Shown piece by piece: positions 54,648-63,124 of a stretch of DNA of 64,000 bases. The notes under the pieces are model-generated. The model ran no database searches. It was given only the letters and a program-made list of their open reading frames with translations, and was not told the origin of the DNA. The position numbers and the translations under genes were made by a program. How positions within the stretch are numbered: position 1 is the first letter of the stretch; each line of letters starts with the position of its first letter. Origin of the DNA: Crenobacter oryzisoli (lineage in GTDB: Bacteria > Pseudomonadota > Gammaproteobacteria > Burkholderiales > Chromobacteriaceae); assembly GCF_030385785.1 (NCBI RefSeq), contig NZ_JAUEDK010000022.1:17536-81535 (forward strand), read 5' to 3'.

Positions 54648-55031
54648 GTGAACGGAGTATTGTGGTCACTGGTGGGGTTGACCCTGCTGGTGTCGTGCGG
54701 GCTGGCCGTGTGGGTGTTCCGCACACTGCGCAGCACTCAACACGCCGGTCAAGTGGACGCTCTGCAGCGTCAGATATCGAACCTGCAGCGGGATGTGCAC
54801 GCGCTGTCAGCGCAGGTGCACGAGCTGTCGGCGAAGAGCACACAAGCGTCTTCGCGAAGCAGTAAGACCGTGGTGTCGGCACCGGTGCCTGCTGCCGACT
54901 CTCCCTACAATCATGCCATTGACTTGGTCCGCCTTGGCCTGTCTGCGAGCGAAGTTGCCTCGCGCTGCGGCATCTCTCATAGCGAAGCTGAACTGATCGC
55001 CTCGTTGTACCGTAACAGCCCTGCCGAATGA
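54648..55031 (+). CDS. DUF2802 membrane-anchored protein in flagellar cluster
   Basis: 127 residues from a GTG. One N-terminal membrane helix (about 5-25, LWSLVGLTLLVSCGLAVWVF), then a coiled coil (VDALQRQISNLQRDVHALSA), then a C-terminal helix-turn-helix-like DUF2802 motif: NHAIDLVRLGLSASEVASRC and HSEAELIASLYR. Frequently found among flagellar or chemotaxis genes; function unknown. The stop overlaps the fliK-like start by 4 bp. Confidence 0.85.
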   Translation: MNGVLWSLVGLTLLVSCGLAVWVFRTLRSTQHAGQVDALQRQISNLQRDVHALSAQVHELSAKSTQASSRSSKTVVSAPVPAADSPYNHAIDLVRLGLSASEVASRCGISHSEAELIASLYRNSPAE

Positions 55032-56155
55032 TCAACCCTGTCAACCCAGTGCTGTCACCTGTCTTGGCGCTGGCGAACACGCGTTTGCAGACAGAGGGGC
55101 GGCTGCTGCTCGAGGCGAGCGTGCTGCCGGCGCGCTTGCCCCCCCTCAAGCCAGGGGAAGAGGTCGTCGCACAAGTCGCAGAGCGGCTCGACGGCCAGCG
55201 CTTCGTGGCGGTGATCAAGGATAGTCTGTTCACGCTCGATCTACCGGCACGCGCTACGCTGAAGAGCGACACGTTGACGTTGCGGGTGGCGGGCACCTCG
55301 CCTCTGACGTTTGCGCTGGTAGGCGCTGCCGAACCGGAAGCCCTGCCCGGCAAGGGGTTGACGGCCGTGACGTTGAGCCCGGCGTCGCGCTATCTGACCG
55401 AGTTGTTGACCGCCTCGCGCGATCCACAGCCTCAGCTGCGTCCCGGTTCGCAGGCTGCCACCGGCAACGCCAGCGCCCCGCTGATGCTGCTGGCGGCAGG
55501 AGCAGAAACCCATTCGCCGGTGCAGTTGGCCGAGGCGCTGAAAAACCTGGTCAGCCGTAGCGGTCTGTTTTACGAGTCTCATCTGAAGTCGTGGCTTGAG
55601 GGCAAGCTGCCGCTGTCGTCGCTGCGTGCCGAACCGCAGGCACGATTGATGCCGAGTTCGCCTTCGGGTCTGCAGAAGTTTTCCTTTCCATCATTGTTTG
55701 CCGAGCCCGAGGTCGTCAATACGCCTGGCACATTGCGCCCGGCAAGCGATACGGTACGTGCGGCGGCCAGCGAGATGGGGCAGTTGGTGCAGCGCCAGCT
55801 CGACACGCTGGAGCAGCATACGCTGACGCTGGCGCTGCAACCTTGGCCGGGGGCTGCTGCGGCTCTGAGCATCGCCGAGCAGCGTGTCGAGGAACGCGAA
55901 GCCAATGGACAGCAAGGCGGCGAGCCTGCCGAGCGCAGCTGGCAGACTCAGCTGGCGTTACAGCTGCCGAAGCTAGGTGGCATCAACGCCAATCTGACCT
56001 TGGGCGGTGGCGCTTTGCAATTGCGTTTTCACGCCGACGACCCGACGACGGTGGCACTGATCCGGGAGCATCAGGAGCGCCTGCAAAGCAGTCTCGCTGC
56101 AGCCGGTCTGTCCCTTTCCTTGATGACGGTGAATGATGAGCATAAGCCTGGATAA
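55028..56155 (+). CDS. fliK: Flagellar hook-length control protein FliK-like
   Basis: 375 residues. The C-terminal 80 residues contain the Flg_hook domain: WQTQLALQLPKLGGINANLTL, then LQLRFHADDPTTVALIREHQ. The N-terminal part is Leu/Pro/Ala-rich without a clear fold. Classical FliK is a ruler; this second type, lying with DUF2802 and an FlhB-like gene rather than with hook genes, could be a paralogue. Four-base overlap with the upstream gene, and overlapped at the end by the next. Confidence 0.82.
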   Translation: MINPVNPVLSPVLALANTRLQTEGRLLLEASVLPARLPPLKPGEEVVAQVAERLDGQRFVAVIKDSLFTLDLPARATLKSDTLTLRVAGTSPLTFALVGAAEPEALPGKGLTAVTLSPASRYLTELLTASRDPQPQLRPGSQAATGNASAPLMLLAAGAETHSPVQLAEALKNLVSRSGLFYESHLKSWLEGKLPLSSLRAEPQARLMPSSPSGLQKFSFPSLFAEPEVVNTPGTLRPASDTVRAAASEMGQLVQRQLDTLEQHTLTLALQPWPGAAAALSIAEQRVEEREANGQQGGEPAERSWQTQLALQLPKLGGINANLTLGGGALQLRFHADDPTTVALIREHQERLQSSLAAAGLSLSLMTVNDEHKPG

Positions 56156-56471
56156 GTCAGACCGCCGCTCGGCGGTAGCGTTGCGCTATCGCCAGGGAAG
56201 TCGTGCGCCGCAGGTGGTGGCGAAGGGGTATGGCGAGTTGGCCGATCGGCTGATTGCGCGTGCGCGCGAGGCCGGAGTGTTTGTTCACGATTCACCGGCA
56301 TTGGTGTCGCTGCTGATGCAGGTGGATCTCGATCAGCATATTCCGCCGGAACTGTATCGGGCGGTGGCCGAAGTGCTGGCCTTCGTGCATTTCCTCGAGA
56401 AGCAAGGGGCTGAGGCTGGCGGTACGACGATCGAGGAGTGGCGTGATAAACGCCCGCCATTGCCAGGCTGA
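56133..56471 (+). CDS. FlhB-like C-terminal domain protein (FlhX type)
   Basis: 112 residues, equal to the cytoplasmic domain of FlhB without its membrane part. The export-switch fold is visible: SAVALRYRQGSRAPQVVAKG, ADRLIARAREAGVFVHDSP, then LVSLLMQVDLDQHIPPELY. The autocleavage site NPTH of FlhB is absent, replaced by SDRRSA. Such stand-alone proteins accompany FliK-like genes in many proteobacteria and can partly replace the cleaved FlhB domain. Starts within the fliK-like gene. Confidence 0.88.
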   Translation: MMSISLDKSDRRSAVALRYRQGSRAPQVVAKGYGELADRLIARAREAGVFVHDSPALVSLLMQVDLDQHIPPELYRAVAEVLAFVHFLEKQGAEAGGTTIEEWRDKRPPLPG

Positions 56472-56679
56472 ATCGCCGCGCGCTGTTCTTCGGGTTCCCT
56501 TCTTCGAGTCAAGCCAACTGTACCGCCTCGCTTCGACGCCGACTGTCGCTGGCTGCGGCTAGGGCTTTTCATTAGGCTTGCGCCATCTATTTCGCATTAT
56601 TCACAACAAAGGCGCTCGGAGCGCTGCGCTATAGCCTGTTGGCGTGGTGTCGTCCGGGAATGCCAGGGGAGCTATGAAG

Positions 56680-57546
56680 ATGAATATCGGATATATCGGT
56701 CTGGGCATCATGGGCAAGCCGTGCGTGCTGAATCTGCTCAAGGCAGGCCATCAGGTGACGATCTGGGCACGCCGCCGCGAGTCGGCTGAACCGCTGCTGG
56801 CCGCCGGGGCGCAATGGGCGGATAGCCCGGCCGCGCTCACCGGTGCGGTCGACCTGCTGATCACCAATCTGCCGGACACGCCTGATGTGGAGGCAGTGCT
56901 GTGCGACGAGGCCGGGGTGTTCGGTGCGTTGAAGTCGGGGCAGATCGTTGCTGACATGAGCACGATTTCGCCGATTGGTGCTCGGCGTGTTGCGGTGAAA
57001 TTGGCCGAAAAAGAGGTGAAATTCATTGATTGTCCTGTGTCCGGCGGCGAGATCGGTGCAATCAATGCGACGCTGACTTTCATGGTCGGCGGCGATGCAG
57101 AGGCACTGGCGACGATTCGTCCGGCGCTGGAGGCGATGGGCAAGAGCATTACGCGGGTCGGCGATTCTGGGGCAGGGCAAGTTGCCAAGGCCTGCAACCA
57201 GATCGCGGTCGGCGTGACGGTGATGGCAGTGGCCGAGGTGATGAAGCTGGCACGCGCCTGCGACGTGGATCTCGCCGCGGTGCGCGCCGCGCTGATGGGG
57301 GGCTTTGCACAGAGCCGAGTGCTCGATGTGCATGGCCAGCGCATGATCGATGACGCGTTTCCGGCCGGTTTCAAGGCTACTCTGCATTTGAAGGACATGA
57401 ACATCGTGCTCGATACCGCACGCGAGCTGGGCATTCGCCTGCCAGAGTCGGAGCGGATGACCGAGCTGATCCGCGAGCTGATCGACCAAGGCGATGGCGA
57501 CCTCGATTCGTCGGCGATTGCCAGGCTGATTTGGGCAAAAAACTGA
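56680..57546 (+). CDS. NAD(P)-dependent beta-hydroxyacid dehydrogenase (tartronate semialdehyde reductase-like)
   Basis: 288 residues from the ATG at 56680, with AGGGGAG eight bases upstream; ATG at 56674 is also possible. NIGYIGLGIMGKPCVLNLL is the dinucleotide motif, IDCPVSGGEIGAINATLTFM the substrate region and GSGAGQVAKACNQ-like GAGQVAKACNQIAVGV carries the catalytic Lys. It fits GlxR/GarR, which reduces tartronate semialdehyde to glycerate, but no glyoxylate carboligase is nearby and the substrate is not proven. Confidence 0.9.
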   Translation: MNIGYIGLGIMGKPCVLNLLKAGHQVTIWARRRESAEPLLAAGAQWADSPAALTGAVDLLITNLPDTPDVEAVLCDEAGVFGALKSGQIVADMSTISPIGARRVAVKLAEKEVKFIDCPVSGGEIGAINATLTFMVGGDAEALATIRPALEAMGKSITRVGDSGAGQVAKACNQIAVGVTVMAVAEVMKLARACDVDLAAVRAALMGGFAQSRVLDVHGQRMIDDAFPAGFKATLHLKDMNIVLDTARELGIRLPESERMTELIRELIDQGDGDLDSSAIARLIWAKN

Positions 57547-57565
57547 ATATTGCTGTCATAGCTAG

Positions 57566-57602
57566 ATGCGACAAAGCCGCCCATAGGGCGGCTTTGTCGC
57601 AT
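57566..57602 (+). terminator. Long perfect terminator stem
   Basis: ATGCGACAAAGCCGCCC (57566-57582) and GGGCGGCTTTGTCGCAT (57586-57602) are exact complements, 17 bp with a 3-base loop, just after the dehydrogenase gene. The T-run lies inside the stem. Confidence 0.8.
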
Positions 57603-57687
57603 TTGGGACAAAAAAACCGCGCCACAGGCGCGGAAACGAGAGGAAAAAATGGAGGCCTGGCAGGCGCGTTGCGCGGGCGGGTTGTTA

Positions 57688-57757
57688 GAGCCTGTTCAAA
57701 GTCTTTTTGCGGCCCCGGAGGGCCCGCGCAGTCCGTAAAAAGACTTAGAACAGGCTC
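57688..57757. mobile_element. Miniature MITE-like element C, 70 bp, with TTA target duplication
   Basis: Begins GAGCCTGTTCAAAGTC and ends GACTTAGAACAGGCTC, giving inverted ends of about 25 bases with one mismatch. TTA flanks it on both sides (57685-57687 and 57758-57760). Its two ends correspond to the two ends of element D in inverse orientation, so it looks like a D-type element that lost its middle. Confidence 0.75.
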
Positions 57758-58018
57758 TTAGTACCTCATCGACTCTGGGTCGTACTTGTGACCGGGCGGC
57801 TAAGCCTGGGGGGAAATTCAAGGGCAGACTCAAGACGGAGGCTAGAGACTGGGCTGTTCTTTATGTGTTCCAAATACAAAATCATTTTAATGAGTGCCCC
57901 TAGAGAGGCGCTTGATTTAGCGCAAGCAATCTCCACAGTGGGGTCGTTGCAGACAGGGGGCGCCTCTTGTCGCAGTGCTTGGGTTTTGTCGGCCTTTCTG
58001 GGAAAATTGCCGGGCAGG

Positions 58019-58048
58019 CCGGCCCGTTCGCGGGCCGGTTTTCATTTT
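58019..58048 (+). terminator. UUCG-tetraloop hairpin with T-rich tail in the leader of the flavoprotein gene
   Basis: CCGGCCCG (58019-58026), loop TTCG, CGGGCCGG (58031-58038), then TTTTCATTTT. It lies only 40 bases before the start at 58078, where it would end incoming transcription or act as a leader attenuator. Confidence 0.7.
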
Positions 58049-58077
58049 CACCGCAGCCCAGACAGGAAGCCGTACCG

Positions 58078-59349
58078 ATGGACAGTCCAGCCCGCAGACA
58101 AACAGCCGAACGCGTTTGGACGGTGGCGATCGTCGGTGGTGGCCCGGCTGGCCTGATGGCTGCCGAGGTGTTGCTGGCGCGTGGCCTTCGCGTCGAGCTG
58201 TACGACGCCATGCCATCGGTCGGCCGGAAGTTCCTGCTCGCTGGTGTGGGCGGGATGAATATCACCCATTCAGAGCCGTTTGCGCCGTTCGTAGCGCGTT
58301 ATGGCGCGCGCCGGGACCAGGTCGAGCCGTGGCTCGCCGCCTTTGACGGCCAGGCCTTGCGCGATTGGGTGCATGGGCTCGGTATCGATACCTTTGTCGG
58401 CAGCTCCGGCCGGGTGTTCCCGACCCAGATGAAGGCAGCGCCGCTATTGCGTGCCTGGCTCGCCCGGCTGCGCGAGGCGGGGCTCGCGATCCACGTGCGT
58501 CATCGGTGGCTGGGCTGGAGCACGGACGGCGCGTTGCGTTTCGCGACACCCGAAGGCGAGAAGACCGTTTCGGCCGACGCAGTGTTGCTGGCGCTCGGCG
58601 GTGGCAGTTGGGCCAAGCTCGGTTCGGACGGGACTTGGGTAGCCACGTTGGCCGAAAGCGGCGTGGCCGTCGCACCGCTGGTGCCGGCCAACTGCGGCTT
58701 CGAGGCGGACTGGAGCGCACATTTCAAGGACAAGTTCGCCGGTGCGCCGCTGAAGGCGGTGGTGGCGAGCGTCATGCTGCCTGACGGATCGATGCTCAGC
58801 CGCCGAGGCGAGTTCGTAGTATCCGAGTACGGCGTGGAGGGCAGCCTGGTGTACGCGCTGTCGGCTCCGCTGCGTGATGCGATCGCCGCGCACGGCGAGG
58901 TGACCCTGATACTCGACCTGTCGCCAGACAAGAGTGCCGAGCGAGTGGCAGCAGAGGTCGCTCACCCGCGCGGTTCGCGTTCGCTGTCTAGCCACTTGCA
59001 GAGCAAGGTCGGCATCCATGGCGTAAAGGCCGGGCTGCTGCGCGAGTGCCTGACGAAGGAGCAGTTCGCCGATCCGGCGCGGCTCGCCGCGGCGATCAAG
59101 GCGCTGCCGGTCCGTCTCATGGCGCCACGGCCGCTCGACGAGGCGATCAGCAGTGCCGGCGGCGTGCGCTTTGATGCGGTCGATACGCGGCTGATGCTGA
59201 CTGCGTTGCCCGGGGTGTTCTGTGCTGGTGAGATGCTGGACTGGGAAGCGCCGACCGGCGGGTATCTACTGACCGCCTGCTTTGCCAGTGGCCGCATCGC
59301 AGCGGAAGGCATCGCAGCCTGGTTGGTCGAATCGGCCGCCGCCAGCTGA
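58078..59349 (+). CDS. BaiN/HI0933-like NAD(P)/FAD-dependent oxidoreductase
   Basis: 423 residues from the ATG at 58078 (CAGGAAG upstream). FAD motif VAIVGGGPAGLMAAEVLLAR (20-25 glycines), GRKFLLAGVGGMNITHSEPF, then SGRVFPTQMKAAPLLRAWL and the C-terminal EMLDWEAPTGGYLLTACFAS. These flavoproteins are widespread; the physiological substrate is unknown in most. The in-frame start at 57967 would put the terminator-like hairpin inside the gene and is rejected. Confidence 0.9.
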   Translation: MDSPARRQTAERVWTVAIVGGGPAGLMAAEVLLARGLRVELYDAMPSVGRKFLLAGVGGMNITHSEPFAPFVARYGARRDQVEPWLAAFDGQALRDWVHGLGIDTFVGSSGRVFPTQMKAAPLLRAWLARLREAGLAIHVRHRWLGWSTDGALRFATPEGEKTVSADAVLLALGGGSWAKLGSDGTWVATLAESGVAVAPLVPANCGFEADWSAHFKDKFAGAPLKAVVASVMLPDGSMLSRRGEFVVSEYGVEGSLVYALSAPLRDAIAAHGEVTLILDLSPDKSAERVAAEVAHPRGSRSLSSHLQSKVGIHGVKAGLLRECLTKEQFADPARLAAAIKALPVRLMAPRPLDEAISSAGGVRFDAVDTRLMLTALPGVFCAGEMLDWEAPTGGYLLTACFASGRIAAEGIAAWLVESAAAS

Positions 59350-59497
59350 TCCGAATACTGTCCTGCCGGCAGGGCGGACGTTCTATACCCCTTGGACACT
59401 TCGCCCACTCCTCCTGCCAAGACCAGGCAGCGCAACGATGCTGGGAGGGGCGGGCCGTCGGCCCTACAATAGCGGCAATCAACAGGGAATCCAATTC

Positions 59498-60319
59498 ATG
59501 AGCCTCATCCCGGAAATCAAGCCCGAGCAGTCGATCGAACTGCTCAAGGAACTGCACATCCTTACCCGCGACGGCAAGCTCAACCAGGACAGCCGCCGCA
59601 AGCTCAAACAGGTTTACCACCTAGTGCAGTTTATCGAGCCGCTGCTCACCGAGCTGCTCGACGAGCAGGGCGACTTGACGCTGGCCGACCACGGCGCGGG
59701 CAAGTCCTACCTTGGTTTCATTCTCTATGACCTGGTGCTGAAGGCGCGCCATGCCGGCCACATCTACGGCATCGAGACCCGCCAAGAGCTGGTCGACCGC
59801 ACCCGAGAGCTGGCGCAGCGGCTCGGCTTCGAACGAATGTCCTTCCTCAACCTAAGCGTGGAGCAGTCGATTAGCGCACCGGAGTTGCCGACCAAGATCG
59901 ACGTGGTGACCGCGCTGCACGCCTGCAATACCGCCACCGACGACGCCATCCGTTTCGCGCTGGCCAAGGACGCGCGCTTTATCGTGCTGGTGCCGTGCTG
60001 TCAGGCCGAGGTTGCCACGGTGCTGCGCAAGCACAAGAATCAGAGCTTCGGTATGACGCCGCTGTCGGAGATCTGGCGTCACCCGATCCATACCCGCGAG
60101 TTTGGCAGCCAGATCACCAATGTGCTGCGCTGTCTGCTGCTGGAGTCGCATGGCTACCAGCTGACAGTGACCGAGCTGGTTGGCTGGGAGCACTCGATGA
60201 AGAACGAGCTGATCATTGCCCGTCGCACCGGTCAGCGCCGCAAGAATGCCCGGGAGCGGCTGGAGGCGATCCTTGCCGAGCTGAATCTGGAGGATTTGCA
60301 CGAGCGCTTCGTCTATTGA
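59498..60319 (+). CDS. Class I SAM-dependent methyltransferase
   Basis: 273 residues from the ATG at 59498 with AGGGA upstream. SAM-binding motif I is DLTLADHGAGKSYLGFILYD, then HAGHIYGIETRQELVDR for the acidic strand end, and DVVTALHACNTATDDAIRFA. FIVLVPCCQAEVA follows. The layout is that of GSTCD-type and related methyltransferases of unknown target, possibly RNA or protein. The extension opening at 59282 is not family-like. Confidence 0.85.
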   Translation: MSLIPEIKPEQSIELLKELHILTRDGKLNQDSRRKLKQVYHLVQFIEPLLTELLDEQGDLTLADHGAGKSYLGFILYDLVLKARHAGHIYGIETRQELVDRTRELAQRLGFERMSFLNLSVEQSISAPELPTKIDVVTALHACNTATDDAIRFALAKDARFIVLVPCCQAEVATVLRKHKNQSFGMTPLSEIWRHPIHTREFGSQITNVLRCLLLESHGYQLTVTELVGWEHSMKNELIIARRTGQRRKNARERLEAILAELNLEDLHERFVY

Positions 60320-60611
60320 TAAGGGAATGACAGCGCCTGCTGACGGCCCCGCTCAGTGCCCGCAGGGCAGTGACCGAATGGCTGCTACTTGCAGGAATTG
60401 TGTGAGCATTGCGACCCCTCTCCGATAGAGGGGGTATTGTGGTGATGGATTACCGGGCTTGGCTTTGGCCCGCTTCGCATGGTTAATGCGTTGGTGGCAG
60501 CCCGGATCCTGTGCGGGGCCAGCTCATCGAGTCGGCTACCCGGTTGAATCGGGTGGCGCGCAATGCTGTAATTGGCTACAAATGTCATAACGACACCTTA
60601 AAGGCATCGCT
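60320..60611. other. Intergenic region
   Basis: 292 bases without a gene. CCCCTC (60415-60420) and GAGGGG (60428-60433) form a small stem. No further signal is seen. Confidence 0.5.
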
Positions 60612-60911
60612 ATGCAGATAGCCAACATTCGCCCTATTGCCGTGCGACCGAGGTCCGATCAGCCCAACGGCTACGAAGTCGACATACAGGTGGAATGGAT
60701 GGGGTCTTCGGAGAGTTGGGTTGCCATCAGCGCCTACTATAGCGTGGTGAGCGTCCCGTTAACCGCAGAGCCCAACGCCACGACCGATCGGATTGCCGCC
60801 GAGGGGTTGCTGCTGTTCCGTTCTGCCCTGAACAGCACCACGCCATCCGATGTCCAAACAACGCTCGAACTGGCCATCGGACATGGCGTCGTGCTCGAGG
60901 AGGTGGACTGA
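60612..60911 (+). CDS. Hypothetical protein, 99 aa
   Basis: The ATG has TTAAAGG upstream. The sequence MQIANIRPIAVRPRSDQPNG, then YEVDIQVEWMGSSESWVAIS looks globular with mixed strands and helices. No signal, no membrane segment, no known domain. The stop codon ends exactly at the left edge of MITE-like element D, so the element may have supplied or moved the original C-terminus. Confidence 0.5.
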   Translation: MQIANIRPIAVRPRSDQPNGYEVDIQVEWMGSSESWVAISAYYSVVSVPLTAEPNATTDRIAAEGLLLFRSALNSTTPSDVQTTLELAIGHGVVLEEVD

Positions 60912-61100
60912 GGGCCTGTTCAACGTCTTTTACGGACTGCGCTGGCCGTTTACCGGACCTGCCCTCCAGGGCGGACTCCTGTCGGTGCATCCGTTGTCGT
61001 TTGCTCACGGGTAGTGAATGGCACTACTACGGGACCTTCTCCTGGCGCTGCATCCGGCAGGAGCCGGCCGCAGCCGCAAAAAGACTTTGAACAGGTTTTG
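60912..61100. mobile_element. MITE-like element D, degenerate ends
   Basis: Left end GGGCCTGTTCAACGTC, right end GACTTTGAACAGG. The first 120 bases align with element B and the two ends with element C. The extreme ends have drifted (GAGGG and TTTTGAG in place of GAGCC and GGCTC), and no target duplication is left. No coding capacity. Confidence 0.65.
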
Positions 61101-61176
61101 AGAGAGTAAGGCCGGTTTCTGGGCGCTTTCATCCCGGTTACCATTAACGGGTCCTGCCCGCCATGAGCCTGCCCCG

Positions 61177-62100
61177 ATGATCGTCCGCCCTAAGCTACAC
61201 TGGCTGCGCCTGCTGCTCGTCTGGCACGGTTCCGTGCTGCCCAATATCCTGCGCCGGCTCGTGCTGATGCTAGCCATTGCCGTCTTGGCCGTCGCAAGCC
61301 ACACCCGGTTCCAACAGCTGGGCATACACCTGTCCCTTGCTCCGTTCAGCCTCTTGGGGATTGCGCTGGCGATTTTTCTCGGCTTTCGCAATAGCCTGTG
61401 CAACGAACGCTATTGGGAGGCTCGCAAGCTATGGGGCGGGCTGCTGACCACTTGCCGTTCTATGCTGCGTCAGGCGCAAAGCCTGACCGGGAGGCGTCCA
61501 GACGATCCCGAGGTTGCCGGTTTCACTGCCCGTCTGATCGCATTGGCCTATGCGCTGAAGCATCAGCTGCGGGCCACGTCGTACGAGGCCGAGTTGGCCC
61601 GGCTACTGCCGGCAGAACTGGCCACGCGCCTGGCCTCGGCTCACTACCCTTGTGTCTTGTTGTTGAGAGAACTGGCCGACTGGTTGAGTCGGCAGCATCG
61701 CGATGGGCGACTTAGCGACATTAGCCGCCAGTCGATCGACACCAACTTGAACCGCCTGTCCGAGATCATCGGCGGTTGCGAGCGCATCGCCGGCACGCCG
61801 ATCCCTTACGCCTACAGCGTATTACTGCACCGCACGGTCTATCTCTATTGCCTGTTGCTGCCATTCGGTCTGGTCGGCGACATTGGCCTGCTGACACCAC
61901 TGATCTCGGTGTTCATCTCCTATACCTTCATGGCGCTGGATGCCATCGCCGGCGAGCTCGAAGAGCCCTTTGGAATCGAACCGAATGACCTGCCGCTCGA
62001 CGCCCTGTGCCTGACCATCGAGCGCAGTCTACTCGAGATGAACGATGTGGCTGACTTGCCTGCCCCCATGCAGCCAAACCGCTACCACATCCTGTCCTGA
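61177..62100 (+). CDS. Bestrophin-like (UPF0187/YneE) membrane protein
   Basis: 307 residues with hydrophobic segments near 25-45, 55-75, 220-240 and 245-265. The bestrophin pattern is visible: GFRNSLCNERYWEARKLWGG near residue 70-90 and FISYTFMALDAIAGELEEPFG near 250, followed by the acidic NDLPLDALCLTIER. Bacterial bestrophins form pentameric ion channels, cation-selective in the solved case. Stand-alone gene. Confidence 0.9.
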   Translation: MIVRPKLHWLRLLLVWHGSVLPNILRRLVLMLAIAVLAVASHTRFQQLGIHLSLAPFSLLGIALAIFLGFRNSLCNERYWEARKLWGGLLTTCRSMLRQAQSLTGRRPDDPEVAGFTARLIALAYALKHQLRATSYEAELARLLPAELATRLASAHYPCVLLLRELADWLSRQHRDGRLSDISRQSIDTNLNRLSEIIGGCERIAGTPIPYAYSVLLHRTVYLYCLLLPFGLVGDIGLLTPLISVFISYTFMALDAIAGELEEPFGIEPNDLPLDALCLTIERSLLEMNDVADLPAPMQPNRYHILS

Positions 62101-62350
62101 AGACGTCTAGGAGGTCCCCTGTGTGGCTTTTGCGGCGATCCCATGATTGAGGACTAAAAACTGGGCGGGCTGTTGGGAAAATAATGAAGAGGGCTTGAGC
62201 AGGGCGCTGGTGGAAACACCATAGGCAGAGATGGCCGGGCCGCGGCGAGAGAAGGCGGGATGGGTGGGGTGCCGTTCATACTGTCGGCCAACAGGTCGAC
62301 ACGTTGCGGACGTATACTACCGTTGGTGATATTAATATTAGTTACATGTC
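62101..62350. other. Intergenic region
   Basis: 250 bases; no gene or clear signal apart from AT-rich sequence just before the gene at 62351. Confidence 0.45.
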
Positions 62351-62548
62351 ATGCTTTACAAGGTCAAGGTGGTGTCGGAGATTTTCGGTGTCGACTTCGA
62401 CGGCCCGTTGCACCCGACTGAAGCCCATGCCCGGCGGGCTGCCCAGACACTGTTAGCGGTCCATTCGGGAAAGATCGTGGTGGAGATCCACAAGCTGCTC
62501 GATCCGCAGTTCCGGAGCAGCGAAATCGTGGGCAGGCTGGAGAAATAG
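62351..62548 (+). CDS. Hypothetical protein, 65 aa
   Basis: Sequence MLYKVKVVSEIFGVDFDGPL, then HPTEAHARRAAQTLLAVHSG and KIVVEIHKLLDPQFR. Alternating strands and a helix suggest a small folded domain. No known family recognised and no clear ribosome site, but codon use is host-like. Preceded by AT-rich sequence that may hold a promoter. Confidence 0.45.
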   Translation: MLYKVKVVSEIFGVDFDGPLHPTEAHARRAAQTLLAVHSGKIVVEIHKLLDPQFRSSEIVGRLEK

Positions 62549-62700
62549 GCGGGGACCACGCAACCGACTATGGTTCGCCGCGACCTCTACGGTCTGACGG
62601 TCTTGCGTTGCCGCTCCTTTTTTCCTCAGGCATGGCGTGAGGAGGGTATGCGACAGTGCAGACGGGCATCAAGGCCGGCTGCCTGAATGGCCCAAAAAGA

Positions 62701-62719
62701 AGCCCGCTTGCGGCGGGCT
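62701..62719 (-). terminator. Terminator-like hairpin, minus-strand orientation
   Basis: AGCCCGC (62701-62707) and GCGGGCT (62713-62719); on the minus strand the stem is followed by TCTTTTT. It lies downstream of the putative gene fragment at 62815-62937. Confidence 0.6.
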
Positions 62720-62814
62720 ATGATGGATGAGCATTTCCCCATGAGCACGGGGTAAGGCATTTTATTTGCAAAGTTCACTGTCCATACCCCCCATAAGAGA
62801 GTGGTATACCTCTC

Positions 62815-62937
62815 TCAGGTCACTTGGCCGTTGCCATCCACCCGGCCTTCAAAGCATTCTCCCGCCTTGATCCATGCCCGGATCTGCATTTCGTCTGTTT
62901 GCCCATGCAGCGCCTCCTGAATAGCGAGTAGATGCCC
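62815..62937 (-). pseudogene. Possible 3' fragment of a gene cut by the IS21-family element
   Basis: A minus-strand frame of 40 codons reads GHLLAIQEALHGQTDEMQIR, then AWIKAGECFEGRVDGNGQVT and a stop at 62815. It looks like the C-terminus of a small protein and has no start: an in-frame stop lies at 62938-62940, directly beside the predicted IS left end, which would place the rest of the gene beyond the element. A terminator-like stem follows. The amino acid pattern, not a match, is the basis. Confidence 0.3.
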
Positions 62938-62958
62938 TTATCCCGCCCTAGCCTGCGT

Positions 62959-63047
62959 ATTCCGGGGCAACCTGATCACCTGTTCCGGCTGAACCTGGAC
63001 AGTCGTTCCAGCGCAAACTGGACACCCGTTCCAGGCCAACCTGGACG
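62959..63047. repeat. Four 23-bp-period transposase-binding repeats of the IS end
   Basis: Copies start at 62959, 62982, 63005 and 63028, each like GTTCCAGCGCAAACTGGACA with CC/CA at position 5-6 and ACCTGGAC near the end; the first (ATTCCGGGGCAACCTGATCA) is the most divergent. Multiple terminal repeats are a known trait of IS21-type ends. Confidence 0.8.
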
Positions 63048-63124
63048 GCTTGCAACATTGCCGTAACAAGCTGTAGCGCGCGGGGTAACCCGTGGCACCC
63101 TCGAGCTTTTTTCCTGGGTGCCCG

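Larger units (their letters stand above)
57603..58077. other. Gene-free region with repeats and hairpins
   Basis: 475 bases without a supported gene. It contains a hairpin CCGCGCC/GGCGCGG (57617-57633) preceded by seven A residues (a minus-strand terminator form), MITE-like element C (57688-57757), and a terminator-like stem at 58019-58048 just before the next gene. Confidence 0.55.
62549..62953. other. Intergenic region left of the IS element
   Basis: Contains a stem AGCCCGC/GCGGGCT (62701-62719) preceded by an A-run (minus-strand terminator form), a dyad around GGTATACC at 62796-62816, and a possible cut gene fragment on the minus strand (62815-62937). Confidence 0.45.

Noticed and set aside
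62840..62925. Alternative 28-codon minus-strand frame with AGGAGG before its ATG (MGKQTKCRSGHGSRRE)
   Set aside because: Good ribosome site but the sequence is basic and low in hydrophobic residues; the other frame reads more like a protein, and neither is certain.
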